Source: JBBQER01 sp052148155
GTDB taxonomy: Bacteria > Actinomycetota > Acidimicrobiia > IMCC26256 > PALSA-610
Length of the DNA stretch: 64,000 nt
Direction: 5' to 3'
Assembly: GCA_052148155.1 (NCBI GenBank)
Contig: JBKQIY010000188.1
Span: 35,471-99,470 of the forward strand
Shown one piece after another: positions 63,303-64,000 of the stretch (position 1 is its first letter; every line of letters begins with the position of its first letter). The notes under the pieces were generated by a model. That model did not search any database. It saw only the letters and a list, made by a program, of their open reading frames with translations, and was not told the origin of the DNA. The translations under genes and the position numbers were made by a program.

Positions 63303-63563
63303 CCCGCGTGTGTTCGCTTCCGCGTGTGCACCGCTTGATCTCCCCGAACCTTGGGTCGCGCTTGGCAAAGGTTTTGGGGTTCAAGTCCCATCACCTCCAC
63401 TGCTGCCACAGGCGCATTCCTTATTTCTGCGTCACGCCTGGTCGCACCGCAGATTGATTGTCCGATCGCCTACCCGATCGTTCGGCCCACCTTGGCGGCG
63501 CTACTCGAACCCCCGGGGCGACTTCGCGTCGCGACCAGCTCGGCATATGTCGGCAAGGGCTAG
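63303..63563. other. Tract holding a tRNA/tmRNA-like scrap, no gene
   Basis: Between the repeats and a recombinase remnant no ORF is convincing. It contains the tRNA-3'-end-like segment at 63376-63400, given separately. Confidence 0.35.
63376..63400 (+). repeat. tRNA/tmRNA 3'-end-like fragment, candidate attachment site
   Basis: GGGG-TTCAAGT-CCC followed by atCACCTCCAC resembles a T arm plus the 3' acceptor strand of a tRNA or tmRNA, but only three T-stem pairs form and no matching 5' half (GGAGGTG) is present. A stump like this is what an integration at a tRNA or tmRNA gene leaves behind. Confidence 0.4.
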
Positions 63564-63674
63564 CGACTATCCCGCCACGCCGACCCACGCACCACGACCA
63601 TCTACGACCGGCGACGTGAGAACTTCGACCGACACGCCGCCTACGTCGTCGTCGCCTACATCGCCGGCGGCTAA
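63564..63674 (+). pseudogene. C-terminal remnant of a second tyrosine recombinase
   Basis: Thirty-six codons and a stop encode RHADPRTTTIYDRRRENFD followed by RHAAYVVVAYIAGG. This matches the end of actinobacterial tyrosine integrases (HADPRTTMRYDRARxxLDRHATYxVAxxxAG), including the nucleophile Tyr (codon at 63603). A stop codon (63561-63563) closes the frame upstream and no other part of the gene is found. Confidence 0.75.
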
Positions 63675-64000
63675 GCGCGACCTGCCGCATCTCGAAGCAA
63701 CCACTCCGGCTCGGAACGCGGGCCGCTCACGCATCTTCTGCGCGGCGGCCAGGTCCTGTCGCGTATGTCCGAAAGATCACCCGTATATACGTGGATCTGA
63801 GGTACCAGCCGCGGTGTCGCGCGCCAGTGCGCCCGCCCTGCACCGACATCATCGACCGCACCACGCCCGATGGCGAACGCCCCAGTGCCGGCGATCAGGG
63901 ACAGGGGCGGCCGCGATTATGGGATGCGCCAAGTGGGACGTTATGAGAGGGCGCCCGATTCAAGGATCGATTTACTCATTGAGCGGAGTGACGCGCGGTG
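63675..64000. other. Right edge of the window, nothing recognised
   Basis: About 325 bp with lower coding potential; no ORF, RNA or repeat could be supported. Probably inside the same integration region. Confidence 0.35.

Noticed and set aside
63087..63368. Minus-strand open frame of 93 codons near the right edge
   Set aside because: Ser/Gly/Arg-rich, no motif, and it lies across the short repeats; not supportable as a gene.

Overview
The window is high-GC, densely coded bacterial chromosome. Its gene content points to an actinobacterium, most likely of the Acidimicrobiia type: a BldD-like regulator, a FolP2-type dihydropteroate synthase homologue, a caa3-type oxidase with cytochrome c fused to CtaC, a kdp operon with a tiny KdpF, an HrcA/CIRCE pair, and many genes whose start codon sits 6-9 nt behind a TANNNT box, as expected for leaderless transcripts. 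No rRNA genes or CRISPR arrays were seen. The lineage is inferred from gene content only.

Layout. 1-7.3 kb: 3' end of proA, a MoxR/VWA pair, a GNAT acetyltransferase, rsgA, an ACT-domain protein, and a coupled nadD / small membrane protein / rsfS unit. 7.3-13.5 kb, minus strand: a kdpFABC potassium-pump operon. It is flanked by three copies of a GAF-like domain (one intact alone, one fused to a KdpD-type DUF4118 membrane domain, one decayed), has an unannotated-size small membrane ORF just before kdpF, and has no histidine kinase or response regulator. 13.8-22.1 kb is looser and more accessory: a lysine-rich histone-tail-like protein, a secreted three-repeat protein, a TetR/hydrolase divergent pair with two operators, an isoprenylcysteine-methyltransferase-like membrane enzyme, a lipoprotein, a DUF4214-methyltransferase, an IS3 orfA fragment, and tRNA-Ala.

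22.2-60.4 kb is conserved housekeeping: leuS, folP2-like, holA, rpsT, lepA, an acyl-CoA dehydrogenase, an ECF sigma/RskA anti-sigma pair, hemW, CIRCE-hrcA-dnaJ-rsmE, the BldD-like regulator, phoH-ybeY-CBS transporter-era, a respiratory cluster (ctaC, ctaD, ctaE, subunit IV, ctaG, cupredoxin), a diacylglycerol kinase, uppS, recO, glyS, a degenerate J-domain/RDD membrane protein, ppdK, a thioesterase, dgt, dnaG and sigA.

The standout is dnaG. The primase gene is interrupted by an in-frame intein of 321 codons, inserted exactly at the third ligand of the CHC2 zinc finger. It carries the Trp-Cys-Thr signature of class 3 inteins while also starting with Cys, and both catalytic acids of its LAGLIDADG-like endonuclease appear to be lost.

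60.5-64 kb is a tRNA-associated integration region: tRNA-Asn, a CAT-anticodon tRNA followed at 104 bp by an intact tyrosine recombinase, an excisionase-like gene running toward it, short direct repeats, a tRNA/tmRNA 3'-end-like scrap, and the C-terminal remnant of a second tyrosine recombinase. The integrated element probably continues beyond the right edge.
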